A stretch of 64,000 nucleotides of DNA from Zoogloea sp. (GCF_023150065.1 NZ_JAKLLN010000006.1:124001-188000); one strand, 5' to 3'; positions 17,824 through 27,027 are shown, counted from the stretch's first letter. Numbers and translations: made by a program. The notes: a model not told the origin generated them from the letters alone.

Positions 17824-18891
17824 ATGCTTTACCGTGAAGCCGGCCAGTTCAAGGCCACTTACGCCGAAGATTCCCAGATCTTCCCGATCCGTCAGGACAA
17901 GATCGGGTTCTGGCTGCTGATGCTGGTGTTCGGCGTGGCCGTGCCCCTGCTGACCAACGAGTACTGGCTCAAGGCCATCCTGATCCCGGTGCTGATCTTC
18001 TCCCTGGCCGCCATCGGCCTCAACATCCTCACCGGCTACGCCGGCCAGCTGTCCCTCGGGTCCGCGGCCTTCATGGCGGTGGGGGCCTTTGCGGCCTATA
18101 ACTTCATCCTGCGCATCGAGGGCATGCCCTTTCTGCTGGCGCTGGTACTGGCGGGGCTGACCGCTGCGGCGGTGGGCATTCTGTTCGGCCTGCCCAGCCT
18201 GCGCATCAAGGGCTTCTACCTGGCGGTGGCAACTCTGGCGGCCCAGTTCTTCATCGTCTGGGCCCTGGTGAAGTTTCCGTGGTTCTCCAATAACTCGTCG
18301 TCGGGGGTGGTGACGGCTCAGGATGTGACCATCCTCGGCTACACCTTCGTTTCGCCGGAGGCCAAGTATGTCCTGACCTTCCTGATCGTGTCCTTCATGG
18401 CCCTGCTGGCCAAGAACATGGTGCGCTCCTCCACCGGGCGCGCCTGGATGGCGGTGCGGGACATGGACGTGGCGGCCCAGGTGATCGGCTTCCGCCTGAT
18501 GCGCACCAAGCTGCTGGCCTTCGCGGTGAGTTCCTTCTACTGTGGCGTGGCCGGTGCCCTGTATGCCTACACCTACATCGGCACCGTCGAGCCCGAGGGC
18601 TTCAACCTGGATCTGTCCTTCAAGATCCTGTTCATGATCATCATCGGCGGGGTCGGCTCCATCATGGGCTCCTTTCTCGGTGCGGCCTTCATCGTGCTGC
18701 TGCCGATCTTCCTGGACAACGTGGTGCCGGCCATTTTCGGCGATGCCCTCGGGGCGGGCTTCGTGTCCAACTTCCAGCTCATCGTCTTCGGCGGCCTGAT
18801 CATCTTCTTCCTGATCGTCGAGCCCCATGGCCTGGCCCGCCTGTGGCAGATCGCCAAGGAGAAGCTGCGCCTGTGGCCCTTCCCCCATTAA
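17824..18891 (+). CDS. Liv-type ABC transporter permease (LivM-like)
   Basis: 355 residues with a short cytoplasmic N-terminus and 8-10 membrane helices. Family features include LNILTGYAGQLSLGSAAFMA, the loop STGRAWMAVRDMDVAAQVIG and GGVGSIMGSFLGAAFI. AAGGAGCAACAACA precedes the ATG, 21 bases after livH. It completes the membrane channel of the operon's importer. Confidence 0.9.
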   Translation: MLYREAGQFKATYAEDSQIFPIRQDKIGFWLLMLVFGVAVPLLTNEYWLKAILIPVLIFSLAAIGLNILTGYAGQLSLGSAAFMAVGAFAAYNFILRIEGMPFLLALVLAGLTAAAVGILFGLPSLRIKGFYLAVATLAAQFFIVWALVKFPWFSNNSSSGVVTAQDVTILGYTFVSPEAKYVLTFLIVSFMALLAKNMVRSSTGRAWMAVRDMDVAAQVIGFRLMRTKLLAFAVSSFYCGVAGALYAYTYIGTVEPEGFNLDLSFKILFMIIIGGVGSIMGSFLGAAFIVLLPIFLDNVVPAIFGDALGAGFVSNFQLIVFGGLIIFFLIVEPHGLARLWQIAKEKLRLWPFPH

Positions 18892-18961
18892 CCGAAAGCG
18901 TCCGGGCGACCTCCGCCCACCGCGAGCAGCATCCACACCATATAAAAGAGGAGACAAACAC

Positions 18962-20287
18962 ATGAAGCTGAAGAAAACCTTCGTTCTGGGTGCCGTCATG
19001 GCGGGTCTGCTGGGTTCCGGCCTGGCCACTGCCAACGAGGAGCAGTTCATCGGCCTGCCCAGCTACCGCGTCGGCCCCTATGCGGCCGGCGGCTCGGGCC
19101 TGTTCGGCGGCTGGATCGACTACATGCAGCTCGTCAACGAGCGCGACGGCGGCGTCAACGGCGTCAAGCTGACCTGGGAAGAGTGCGAGACCGAATACAA
19201 CAACGCCCGGGGGGTGGAGTGCTACGAGCGCCTGAAGAAGAAGGGCAGCACCGGTAACTCCGTGTTCCAGCCGGTTTCCACCGGCATCACCTACTCGGTC
19301 CTGGACAAGGTCGCCCAGGACAAGATCCCGATGGTCACCATCGGCTACGGCCGCACCGACGCCGCCGACGGCCGGATCTTCCCGTGGGTCTTCCCGATGA
19401 TCACGACCTACTGGTCCCAGGCTTCCGCCATCGTGAATTACATCGGCACGAAGGAAGGCGGCATGGACAAGCTGAAGGGCAAGAAGATCGGCCTGCTCTA
19501 TCACGACTCCGCCTACGGCAAGGAGTCCCACGCCATCATGGACAAGCTGGCTGCCAAGCACGGCTTTGAAGTGATCAAGATCGCCGTGGCCCACCCGGGC
19601 AACGAGCAGCAGTCCCAGTGGCTGCAGATCCGCCAGGCCAAGCCCGATTACGTGGTGCTGTGGGGCTGGGGCGTGATGAACCCCACCGCCATCAAGGCTG
19701 CCGCCAAGACCGGCTTCCCCCGCGAGAAGCTGATCGGCGTGTGGTGGTCCGGTGCCGAGGAAGACACCATCCCGGCCGGCCCTGCCGCCAAGGGTTTCAT
19801 CGCCGCCGGCTTCAACGTGGCCGGTGCCAATTACCCGGTGGTGGCCGACATCAAGAAGCACGTGTACGGCAAGAGCAAGGGCAACATGGAAGACAAGACC
19901 CGCGTCGGCTCGGTGTATTACAACCGCGGCGTGGTGCACGGCATCATCACCGTCGAGGCGATCCGCAAGGCCCAGGAGAAGTATGGCAAGGGCAAGGCCC
20001 TGACCGGCGAGCAGGTGCGCTGGGGCTTCGAGAACCTCAACCTCGACGACGCCCGCCTGAAGGCCCTCGGCGCCACCGGCTTCATGCCGCCGCTCAAGAT
20101 CACCTGCGCCGACCACGAAGGCCCGGGCAAGGTGAAGTTCCAGCAGTGGGACGGCAACCAGTGGAAGGTCATCACCGACTGGGTCGAATCCGACCGTCCG
20201 CTGGTGCGCGGCATGATCGAGGAGTCGGCTGCCGCCTACGCCAAGGAAAAAGGCATCAAGCCCCGCGACTGCAGCAAAGAAAGCTGA
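18962..20287 (+). CDS. Periplasmic substrate-binding protein of the Liv-type transporter
   Basis: 441 residues from ATG 18962, which has AGAGGAGA at ideal spacing; the open frame further upstream overlaps livM and lacks a ribosome site. The signal peptide MKLKKTFVLGAVMAGLLGSG ends near TANA/NEEQ. The mature protein is a type 1 periplasmic binding fold (PSYRVGPYAAGGSGLFGGW, DKIPMVTIGYGRTDAADG, GKKIGLLYHDSAYGKES). It is longer than amino-acid-binding LivK proteins (~370) and resembles the subgroup found next to CoA ligases, suggesting an aromatic or fatty acid ligand. Ligand identity is inference from context. Confidence 0.87.
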   Translation: MKLKKTFVLGAVMAGLLGSGLATANEEQFIGLPSYRVGPYAAGGSGLFGGWIDYMQLVNERDGGVNGVKLTWEECETEYNNARGVECYERLKKKGSTGNSVFQPVSTGITYSVLDKVAQDKIPMVTIGYGRTDAADGRIFPWVFPMITTYWSQASAIVNYIGTKEGGMDKLKGKKIGLLYHDSAYGKESHAIMDKLAAKHGFEVIKIAVAHPGNEQQSQWLQIRQAKPDYVVLWGWGVMNPTAIKAAAKTGFPREKLIGVWWSGAEEDTIPAGPAAKGFIAAGFNVAGANYPVVADIKKHVYGKSKGNMEDKTRVGSVYYNRGVVHGIITVEAIRKAQEKYGKGKALTGEQVRWGFENLNLDDARLKALGATGFMPPLKITCADHEGPGKVKFQQWDGNQWKVITDWVESDRPLVRGMIEESAAAYAKEKGIKPRDCSKES

Positions 20288-20312
20288 CCTGGGGGGGCGA
20301 TAAACCTACTGC

Positions 20313-20386
20313 GCACCCCGATCTCGCAAGTCCGGTACTCGCTGTACTCCAGTACAGCTCCGTTCCTCCTTGCGACCTCGGGGTGC
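20313..20386. repeat. REP-like palindromic element between binding-protein and livF genes
   Basis: Outer arms GCACCCCGATCTCGCAAG (20313-20330) and CTTGCGACCTCGGGGTGC (20369-20386) pair at 16 of 18 positions, and a perfect inner hairpin GCTGTACT-CC-AGTACAGC sits at 20341-20358. The nested layout is that of a dispersed extragenic palindrome. On the operon mRNA it could protect the upstream part and set the lower expression of livF. Only one copy lies in this window. Confidence 0.65.
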
Positions 20387-20479
20387 CCGCTACGGTTTCT
20401 CGCCATCCCAGGTGCCGGAAGATTGGGTTTTCGCTACAGAACAAGATCGAGGGTGATGTGAGTCGCCCGTAAAAAGGGG

Positions 20480-21292
20480 ATGGCCGCTGCCATGTCTTAC
20501 CTCAGCATCAACAACATCGAGGTCATCTACGACCACGTCATCCTTGTGCTCAAGGGTGTCTCCCTGCAGGTGCCCCAGGGCAAGATCGTCGCCTTGCTCG
20601 GCGCCAATGGCGCCGGCAAGAGCACCACGCTCAAGTCGATCTCCAACCTGCTGCGCGCCGAGCGCGGCGACGTGACCAAGGGCAGTGTCGAGTTCAAGGG
20701 CAGCCGTATCGACCAGCTGACCCCCGCCGACCTCGTCCGTCGCGGGGTGATCCAGGTGATGGAAGGACGCCACTGCTTCGGCCACCTGTCCATCGAGGAG
20801 AACCTGCTCACCGGCGCCTACACCCGCAGCCAGTCCCGGGCCGAGCTCAAGGACAGCCTGGACAAGGTGTACAACTATTTCCCCCGGCTCAAGACGCGGC
20901 GTACCTCCCAGGCGGGTTACACCTCCGGTGGCGAGCAGCAGATGTGCGCCATCGGCCGCGCCCTGATGGCCAAGCCCGAGATGATCCTGCTCGACGAGCC
21001 CTCCATGGGCCTCGCCCCGCAGATCGTCGAGGAGATCTTCGAGATCGTGAAGGACCTCAACAGCAAGGAGAACGTGAGCTTCCTGCTGGCCGAGCAGAAC
21101 ACCATGGTGGCCCTGCGCTATGCCGACTTCGGCTACATCCTGGAAAACGGCCGGGTGGTGATGGAGGGCGAGGCGTCCGATCTGCGCACCAACGAGGATG
21201 TGAAGGAGTTTTACCTCGGGCTGTCGTCCGAGGGGCGGAAGAGCTTCCGCGAGGTCAAGCACTATCGTCGTCGCAAGCGCTGGCTCTCCTGA
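20480..21292 (+). CDS. Liv-type ABC transporter ATP-binding protein (LivF-like)
   Basis: 270 residues from ATG 20480, or 266 from ATG 20492; the purine-rich AAAAAGGGG sits immediately before the first ATG, so the second start is better spaced. Walker A GANGAGKST, signature TSGGEQQMCAIGRAL and Walker B ILLDEPSMGLAP are intact. An atypical tail, EGRKSFREVKHYRRRKRWLS, is strongly basic and extends beyond ordinary LivF (~235 residues), as seen in LivF proteins of CoA-ligase-associated clusters. A REP-like element separates it from the binding-protein gene. Confidence 0.88.
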   Translation: MAAAMSYLSINNIEVIYDHVILVLKGVSLQVPQGKIVALLGANGAGKSTTLKSISNLLRAERGDVTKGSVEFKGSRIDQLTPADLVRRGVIQVMEGRHCFGHLSIEENLLTGAYTRSQSRAELKDSLDKVYNYFPRLKTRRTSQAGYTSGGEQQMCAIGRALMAKPEMILLDEPSMGLAPQIVEEIFEIVKDLNSKENVSFLLAEQNTMVALRYADFGYILENGRVVMEGEASDLRTNEDVKEFYLGLSSEGRKSFREVKHYRRRKRWLS

Positions 21293-21365
21293 GCAACGAG
21301 GCGCCCGTCACGGGCAAGGACCGCAGGACTGCATACAAGAACAACTTTCCGCTCGCGGAGAAACC

Positions 21366-22601
21366 ATGAACTACTACGACGCCCGTGAAACCCGCGACCC
21401 CGCCGAGCGGGAGCGTGACCTGCTGGCCCGCCTGCCGGCCCAGGTGGCTCATGCCAAGGCCCACGCGCCGGCTTTTGCTGCCCTGCTGAAGGATGTGGAC
21501 CCGGCCAGCATCAACACCCGCGAAGCCCTGGCTACCCTGCCGGTGACCCGCAAGTCCGATCTGGCCGAGATGCAGAAGGCTGCCCGCCCCTTTGGCGGCC
21601 TGGCGGCGGTGCAGTGGGGGGCCGGCTGCGCCCGGGTGTTCGCCTCACCGGGACCGATCTACGAGCCGGAGGGCGCCCGCAAGGACTACTGGCGTCTGGC
21701 CCGGGCCTTCTATGCGGCTGGTTTCCGCAGCGGCGATCTGGTGCACAACACCTTTTCGTATCACTTCACGCCGGCCGGCTCGATGATGGAGACCGCCGCC
21801 CACGCCCTCGGCTGCACCGTGTTCCCGGCCGGGGTGGGGCAGACCGAGCAACAGGTGGCGGCCATGCAGGATCTGCGCCCCGACGCCTATGCCGGTACGC
21901 CGTCCTTCCTGCGCATCATTCTCGACAAGGCCGACGAGCTGGGCGTGAGGATCGACAGCCTGAAGAAGGCCTTCGTCTCCGGTGAGGCCTTTCCCCCCAG
22001 CCAGCGGGAGGCCCTGGCTGCCCGCGGCATCCAGGCTTACCAGGCCTACGCCACCGCCGACCTGGGCCTGATCGCCTTCGAGACCCCAGCCCGGGAGGGG
22101 CTGGTGCTGGACGAGGACGTGCTGCTGGAGATCGTCCGCCCCGGCACCGGCGATCCGGTGGCGCCCGGCGAAGTGGGGGAGGTGGTGGTGACCACCTTCA
22201 ATCCCGATTACCCCCTGATCCGCTTTGGTACGGGCGACCTGTCGGCCGTGCTGCCGGGCGCCTCGCCCTGCGGCCGGACCAATGTCCGCATCAAGGGCTG
22301 GCTGGGCCGCGCCGACCAGACCACCAAGGTCAAGGGCATGTTCGTGCATCCGGGCCAGGTGGCGGCGGTGCTCAAGCGCCACCCGGAAATCGGTCGGGGG
22401 CGTCTGGTGGTGGACAACCCGGATCACAACGACCGCATGACCCTGCACTGCGAGCACGCGGCGCCGGCGGAGGGGCTGGCCGAGGCGGTTGCCGCTTCGA
22501 TCCGTGAGCTGACCAAGCTGCGTGGCGAGGTGTGCTTCTGCGCTCCGGGAAGCCTGGCCAATGACGGCAAGGTCATCGACGATGTGCGCAAGTACGAGTG
22601 A
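21366..22601 (+). CDS. PaaK-like CoA ligase (phenylacetate-CoA ligase family)
   Basis: 411 residues, close to PaaK (~430). N-terminal RETRDPAERERDLLARLPAQ and the core YAGTPSFLRIILDKADELGV match the PaaK family, as do LIRFGTGDLSAVL and the C-terminal IKGWLGRADQTTKVKGMFVH hinge region. It would convert an aromatic or other organic acid plus ATP and CoA to the acyl-CoA. GCGGAGAAACC lies before the ATG. As the last gene of the Liv-type operon it gives the cluster two different ligases, possibly acting on different transported acids. A T-tailed hairpin follows at 22632. Confidence 0.85.
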   Translation: MNYYDARETRDPAERERDLLARLPAQVAHAKAHAPAFAALLKDVDPASINTREALATLPVTRKSDLAEMQKAARPFGGLAAVQWGAGCARVFASPGPIYEPEGARKDYWRLARAFYAAGFRSGDLVHNTFSYHFTPAGSMMETAAHALGCTVFPAGVGQTEQQVAAMQDLRPDAYAGTPSFLRIILDKADELGVRIDSLKKAFVSGEAFPPSQREALAARGIQAYQAYATADLGLIAFETPAREGLVLDEDVLLEIVRPGTGDPVAPGEVGEVVVTTFNPDYPLIRFGTGDLSAVLPGASPCGRTNVRIKGWLGRADQTTKVKGMFVHPGQVAAVLKRHPEIGRGRLVVDNPDHNDRMTLHCEHAAPAEGLAEAVAASIRELTKLRGEVCFCAPGSLANDGKVIDDVRKYE

Positions 22602-22631
22602 AGCGAATCCTTCAGCAGAATGTGTTTTGAC

Positions 22632-22657
22632 AACGCCGGTTCTGCCGGCGTTTTTTT
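22632..22657 (+). terminator. Rho-independent terminator of the Liv/CoA-ligase operon
   Basis: AACGCCGG-TTCTG-CCGGCGTT followed by a run of T. It lies 31 bases after the PaaK-like stop and clearly ends the seven-gene operon. Confidence 0.9.
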
Positions 22658-22800
22658 CGGCCATTGAAGGACGGCGCAACCGATGCCGTGAGTGGCCCGG
22701 GACGGCGGCGCGGGCCTGTGGCTAACCCGCATGGTCGGGGGCGGAGGGCTTCTGGCACACTCGCAGCCTGTCCCCGATGGCGGTGCCCGCCCTGTTCGTC

Positions 22801-23706
22801 ATGCAGAGCTTCCTGCTCCTCCTGCCCGATTTCGCCCTGATTGCCCTCGGAGTGGTGCTGCGCCGTCACGCGGGGCTTGAGGATGGTTTCTGGCAGGGGG
22901 TGGAGAAGCTGGTCTACTTCGTGCTGTTCCCCGCTCTGCTGTTCAACGCCCTGGCGCGGGCGCAGATCGACCTGCACACTTTCGCGCCCCTGTTTGCCGT
23001 GGGCTTGCTGACCATGGGTAGCGGGCTGCTGCTGGGGCTGCTGGGGCGGCCGCTGATGGGGCTGGGGGCGATGGCCTTCGCCTCGCGGCTGCAATGTGCT
23101 TATCGTTTCAACACCTATATCGGGATTGCGGTGGCCGGCAAGTTTGGCGGTGCTGCGGGGGTGGCGGCGATGGGGGCGCTGTGTGGTGCGATGGTGCCCT
23201 TTGCCAACATGGCGGCGGTCGGCTTCCTCGCCCACCACGGTCAGGGGCGGCTGGGGCGGGAACTGGCCCGCAACCCCCTGATCGTTGCCACGCTGGCGGG
23301 CATGGCTTTCAGCTTTTCCGGCCTGCACTTGCCGGGGCCAGTGCAGCCTTTCCTGCAGCGCCTGGCCGATGCGGCGGTGACCCTCGGTCTGCTCGCCGTG
23401 GGGGCGGCCCTGCGAGGGGGGCGGAGTGAGGGGGGGCGGCTCGGGGCGGCCTACCTGTGTGCGGTCAAGCTGCTGGCGTTGCCGGCCATCGCCTGGTGGT
23501 TGGGTGGCCTGCTGGGCCTGAGCGGGACGGCGTTTGCCACGGCGGTGCTGTTTGCCGCGCTGCCCACCGCGTCATCGGCCTACATTCTGGCCATGCGCAT
23601 GGGCGGGGACGGGCCGGGGGTGGCCTGGTTGATTTCGGCCACCACGGTGCTGGCGGCGGTCACGCTGACCGCCTGGCTGGCCTTGCTGACGGGCTGGGGC
23701 GCCTGA
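22801..23706 (+). CDS. AEC-family (auxin efflux carrier) transporter
   Basis: 301 residues from ATG 22801 (an ATG at 22777 is possible; neither has a clear ribosome site). About ten membrane helices are visible, with the N-terminal half LLLLPDFALIALGVVLRRH and VEKLVYFVLFPALLFNALA typical of AEC carriers, and a C-terminal half ending ISATTVLAAVTLTAWLALL. AEC proteins export or import organic anions such as malonate or malate; the substrate here is not evident. The gene converges on the PhaM-like gene with 26 bases between stops. Confidence 0.8.
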   Translation: MQSFLLLLPDFALIALGVVLRRHAGLEDGFWQGVEKLVYFVLFPALLFNALARAQIDLHTFAPLFAVGLLTMGSGLLLGLLGRPLMGLGAMAFASRLQCAYRFNTYIGIAVAGKFGGAAGVAAMGALCGAMVPFANMAAVGFLAHHGQGRLGRELARNPLIVATLAGMAFSFSGLHLPGPVQPFLQRLADAAVTLGLLAVGAALRGGRSEGGRLGAAYLCAVKLLALPAIAWWLGGLLGLSGTAFATAVLFAALPTASSAYILAMRMGGDGPGVAWLISATTVLAAVTLTAWLALLTGWGA

Positions 23707-23732
23707 ACCCGGCGCCCGGCCCGGCGGGCTGA

Positions 23733-24149
23733 CTACTTCGTTTCCTTCGATTTGCCCTTGGCCGGCGCGGCCGGCGTCGGGGCCGCCGCTGCCGCGGCAT
23801 TCTGTTCGGCGGCGTTCTGCATCAGGTTCCAGGGCCACATGCCACTGGCGAAGGGGTTGGGCTGGGCGCTCTCGTCGCCGTCCTTGCGGCCCCCTTCGGC
23901 GGCCACCTTGCTCATGGCCTGCATGGCGGCAATGGTGGCGCGCTGCATCTCGAGGCCCTGGGTGGCCATCTGCAGGGAGCTGAGGTTCATCTTGAGCCAG
24001 TTCTCGACGGCCTTCATGTCGGAGATGCGCTTGTCGAGTTCGTCCACGTCGAGGGTCGGCGTGACCATGCCGGGCAGGCTGAAACCCATCTTGCTCCACA
24101 TGCTGCGCATGAATTCCATTGGATCCTGTGCATTGTTTTCGGTGCTCAT
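23733..24149 (-). CDS. PhaM-like polyhydroxyalkanoate granule protein
   Basis: 138 residues. DVDELDKRISDMKAVENWLK and MNLSSLQMATQGLEMQRATI match the conserved helical core of PhaM, which activates PHA synthase and links granules to the nucleoid in betaproteobacteria. The C-terminal ~40 residues are Ala/Pro-rich and end in KGKSKETK, a short version of the basic DNA-binding tail of Ralstonia PhaM (which is much longer). GGGGGAGAG precedes the ATG. It is a single-gene unit; no phaC or phasin gene is adjacent. The weaker basic tail could mean reduced DNA binding. Confidence 0.75.
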   Translation of the reverse strand: MSTENNAQDPMEFMRSMWSKMGFSLPGMVTPTLDVDELDKRISDMKAVENWLKMNLSSLQMATQGLEMQRATIAAMQAMSKVAAEGGRKDGDESAQPNPFASGMWPWNLMQNAAEQNAAAAAAPTPAAPAKGKSKETK

Positions 24150-24215
24150 CGCTCTCCCCCTTGTTTCAACTGGTTATTGACGCTTCGATAGTACCCGATG
24201 CACTTCCCGCCTGCA

Positions 24216-26108
24216 TCAGGCTTGGGTTTTGCGTTGCAGCAGTGCGCGCAGCCGGGCGGGCCGGACAGGTTTGTGGAGCAGGGGAATGCCCGCGCTCTGG
24301 GCCTCGCCGGTGGTGGTGGCCGAGGTGTCGCCGCTGAGGATGATGGCCGGCACCTGCCTGCCGAAATGCTGGCGCAGCGACTGGATGACGGCCAGCCCGT
24401 TGAGGGCACTGCCGACCCGGTAATCGCAGACGATCATGTCGGGCAGGGTGTGCTCGGCGAGGGCGGAGAACAGGGTGTCCGGTGTGTCGGTGGCGGTTAC
24501 GGCACAGCCCCAGGATTCCAGCAGGCCGGTGGTGCTGGCCAGGGCCAGTTCGTCGTCATCGACCAGCAGCACGTGCAGCCCGTGCAGGGAGTGGGGCGGC
24601 GGCGGCGGCGCGCCCTCGGGGATCACGCTGGCGGTGGCAAGGGGAAGTTCGAGGGCGAAGAGGGCGCCGTGGCCGGGGGTGGAGCGCAGCTCCAGGCGGT
24701 GGGACAGCAGGTCGGTGAGGCGGCGCACGATGGCCAGGCCGAGGCCGAGGCCCTTGGCCCGGTTGCGCTCCGGGTTGTCGAGCTGGACGAACTCCTGAAA
24801 GATCGCCTCCTGAGCGTCGGGTGAGATGCCCGGGCCGTTGTCCCGGACTTCGATGCGGACCTTGGCGCCCCGTCTGCGACAGGCCAGCATTACCGTGCCG
24901 CCAGGGGCGTAGCGCAGGGCGTTGCTGATGAGGTTGTGGAGGATCCGCTCGAGGAGCAGGGGGTCGCTCTCCACCCACAGGCTGGTGGGGCGCAGACGCA
25001 GGCGCTGGCCATGGAGCTCGGCTTCCCGCCGGTAGTCGACGTCGATGCGCTCGAACAGGGGCTGCACCGGGAAGGGCTTGATCTGGCGGTCGAGCACGCC
25101 GGCGTCGAGGCGCGAGATGTCGAGCAGGCTGTCGAGGAGGTTCTCCATGGTCTCGGCCGACACGGCGATGCGCTCGACCAGCCGGCGGGTGTCGGGGGCG
25201 TGCTGCTTTTGCCCAAGCTCGGCGACGAACAGGCCGAGGGCGTGCATGGGCTGGCGCAGATCGTGGCTGGCGGCGGCGAGGAAGCGCGTCTTGGCCTGGT
25301 TGCCACGCTCGGCTTCTTCCTTCTTCTGCATCAGCTCCCGGGTGGCGGCGGCGATCTGCCGCTCCAGGTCTTCCCGGGAGGCACTGAGCTTGTCGGCCAT
25401 GTCGTTGACCCCCTCGGCGAGGGTGCGCAGGCTCTTGCCCCCTTCGACGGGAACCCGGCTGCTCAGGTTGCCCTGGCCAAAGCTGGCCACCGTCGAGGCA
25501 ATGCGCAGGATGGGGCCCGAGATGCCACGGCTCATGCGCAGGGCCAGGGCCACGCTGGCGAACAGCACCGCGGCCACCATCAGGATGGCGTTCCGGAGCA
25601 GGCGTGCTTCTTCGGTACGCAGGGAGTCGCGGCTCATCTCGACAAGCACTTCGCCGTGGCGTACCGGTGTCTGTGCCGCACCGCTGCTGCCGGTTTCGAG
25701 GAAGGTGTCGTCGAGGGTGATGCCGGGCCCGGTGACCTGCTCGCGAAACAGCAGCGGGCGGCTGCGCTCCCGGGCGCTGAGGCCTGTGCTGGTGGGGGCG
25801 CTGCGGGTGCTGTCGGCGAGGACTTCCTGCAAGGGGCTGAACACCGCGACGCGGATCACATCCCGCTCCTGGAGGATGGAGTTGGCCTGTTTGCGCAAGC
25901 TCTCCAGGTTGCCGGAGAACACCCCGTATTCGCTGGCGGCGGCCAGCTGGCGGGCCAGCGCCTTGCCACGCTGGGAGTGGGCGTCCTCGAGGTCGGAGAG
26001 ACGGGACGAGGTGAAGTAGGCGATCAGCACCAGGGCCATCACCGTGGTGGGCAGGGCGGCGATCAGGACGGCGCGGGGGCGGATATCCCAGTCGTTGGGG
26101 GTGATCAT
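24216..26108 (-). CDS. Hybrid histidine kinase with C-terminal receiver
   Basis: 630 residues: membrane helices at ~13-33 and ~172-193 around a periplasmic domain of ~135 residues, HAMP (~194-245), HisKA with His282 in AAASHDLRQPMHALGL, HATPase with NLISNALRYAP, DNGPGIS and GLGLGLAIV, then a receiver (~510-630) with phosphoacceptor Asp562 in MIVCDYRVG. The DLRQPMHALGLF phosphoacceptor context is that of the kinases that pair with NarL-type regulators. Its ATG overlaps the stop of a periplasmic binding-protein gene (ATGA at 26108-26105), so the binding protein is probably its ligand-presenting partner, as with LuxP/LuxQ-type systems. The likely output is the divergent NarL-type regulator at 29224. 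Confidence 0.9.
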   Translation of the reverse strand: MITPNDWDIRPRAVLIAALPTTVMALVLIAYFTSSRLSDLEDAHSQRGKALARQLAAASEYGVFSGNLESLRKQANSILQERDVIRVAVFSPLQEVLADSTRSAPTSTGLSARERSRPLLFREQVTGPGITLDDTFLETGSSGAAQTPVRHGEVLVEMSRDSLRTEEARLLRNAILMVAAVLFASVALALRMSRGISGPILRIASTVASFGQGNLSSRVPVEGGKSLRTLAEGVNDMADKLSASREDLERQIAAATRELMQKKEEAERGNQAKTRFLAAASHDLRQPMHALGLFVAELGQKQHAPDTRRLVERIAVSAETMENLLDSLLDISRLDAGVLDRQIKPFPVQPLFERIDVDYRREAELHGQRLRLRPTSLWVESDPLLLERILHNLISNALRYAPGGTVMLACRRRGAKVRIEVRDNGPGISPDAQEAIFQEFVQLDNPERNRAKGLGLGLAIVRRLTDLLSHRLELRSTPGHGALFALELPLATASVIPEGAPPPPPHSLHGLHVLLVDDDELALASTTGLLESWGCAVTATDTPDTLFSALAEHTLPDMIVCDYRVGSALNGLAVIQSLRQHFGRQVPAIILSGDTSATTTGEAQSAGIPLLHKPVRPARLRALLQRKTQA

Positions 26109-27022
26109 GGGTTGCCCTCGGCCCGTTCGAGGCGCTCGCGCAGGGCGCCGGGTTCGTCGAGGATGATGCCCAGGGAACGGGCCACGTAGGGGTTGGTGCT
26201 GACGCGGAAATGGCGCGGCGCAGCCGGTGGCGGCAGGGTACCGGTGGTGAGCCCCTGGCGTGCGGCCTCACCGGCCTGCTGGCCCACCTGGGCCGGAGTG
26301 CTGTAGAGGGCCAGCAGGGCGCCGGCCTTGACGTAGGCGGGCGAGAAGCCGACCACCGGGGAGCGCTGGTGATAGGCGGTGAGCAGGATGTTGGAGATGG
26401 TGCGGTTGTTGTAAACCGTGGAGTCCGGCATGGCGAGGAGGATGCTCGGCTCGGCGAGGGCACGCTGCAGGGTGGGGTAGAGCTCGCTTTCCTCGCTGAG
26501 CTGGGCCAAGGTGGGGCGCAGGCGCCTGTCCCGGGCTGCGCTCTGCAGGCGTTGCCCCAGTTCGAGGCTTTCACGCCCGACCAGCAGGGCCACCCGCGAC
26601 CATTCGGGCAGGGCAATGCGCAGCAGTTCGATCTGCCGGGGGGCCGGCTGGTCGATGAAGACGGCCGACACCCGGCGGGCATCCTCGGCGCGCACGGGCA
26701 GGCGCTCGTAGGCACTGCGCGGCAGCAGGGTATGGAGGACGAGGCTGCGCGGGGCGAGGGCGGTAATGCTCTGGGCGGCCCGGGCGCCCAGGGTGATGAT
26801 CAGGGCGCAGTTGTTGAGGGTGGCGTTGTCGTCGCCGCGCAGGGGGGAGGGAAGGGTCTGCAGGCGGTGCCCGGCGCTGCGCAGCTCGGTGCCCAGGGCG
26901 TCGGCCGCTTCACTGAAGGCGCTCCCCTCTTCCGACATCACCAGGCAGGCCTGCCCGGCGAGGGCCCAGCGGCTGCCCAGGGCCAGCGCGAGAAGGATGA
27001 GGAGGCGCAGCACAGGACCCAT
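26105..27022 (-). CDS. ABC-type periplasmic substrate-binding protein (PF04392-like), probably a sensor component
   Basis: 305 residues from ATG 27022, five bases after the TonB receptor stop and at the start of a clean signal peptide (MGPVLRLLILLALALGSRWA, cleavage near ALA-GQA). The C-terminal half carries the hallmark of the ABC_sub_bind family: NNRTISNILLTAYHQRSPVV and KAGALLALYSTPAQVGQQAG. No ABC permease or ATPase lies near. The gene is wedged between a TonB-dependent receptor and a hybrid kinase and overlaps the latter, so it more likely presents ligand to the kinase than feeds a transporter. Confidence 0.8.
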   Translation of the reverse strand: MGPVLRLLILLALALGSRWALAGQACLVMSEEGSAFSEAADALGTELRSAGHRLQTLPSPLRGDDNATLNNCALIITLGARAAQSITALAPRSLVLHTLLPRSAYERLPVRAEDARRVSAVFIDQPAPRQIELLRIALPEWSRVALLVGRESLELGQRLQSAARDRRLRPTLAQLSEESELYPTLQRALAEPSILLAMPDSTVYNNRTISNILLTAYHQRSPVVGFSPAYVKAGALLALYSTPAQVGQQAGEAARQGLTTGTLPPPAAPRHFRVSTNPYVARSLGIILDEPGALRERLERAEGNP

Positions 27023-27027
27023 CCGGA

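Noticed and set aside
13881..19050. Two very long minus-strand frames (13881-16241, 15952-19050) antisense to the Liv operon
   Set aside because: Their translations are rich in His, Gln, Gly and Val with no family features and overlap well-supported transporter and ligase genes in full.
22755..22770. TGGCAC resembling a sigma-54 -24 element before the AEC transporter gene
   Set aside because: No TTGC -12 element at the required spacing.
26105..27022. Binding protein as part of a classical ABC importer
   Set aside because: No permease or ATPase gene lies within the neighbourhood, and the gene is coupled to a kinase instead.
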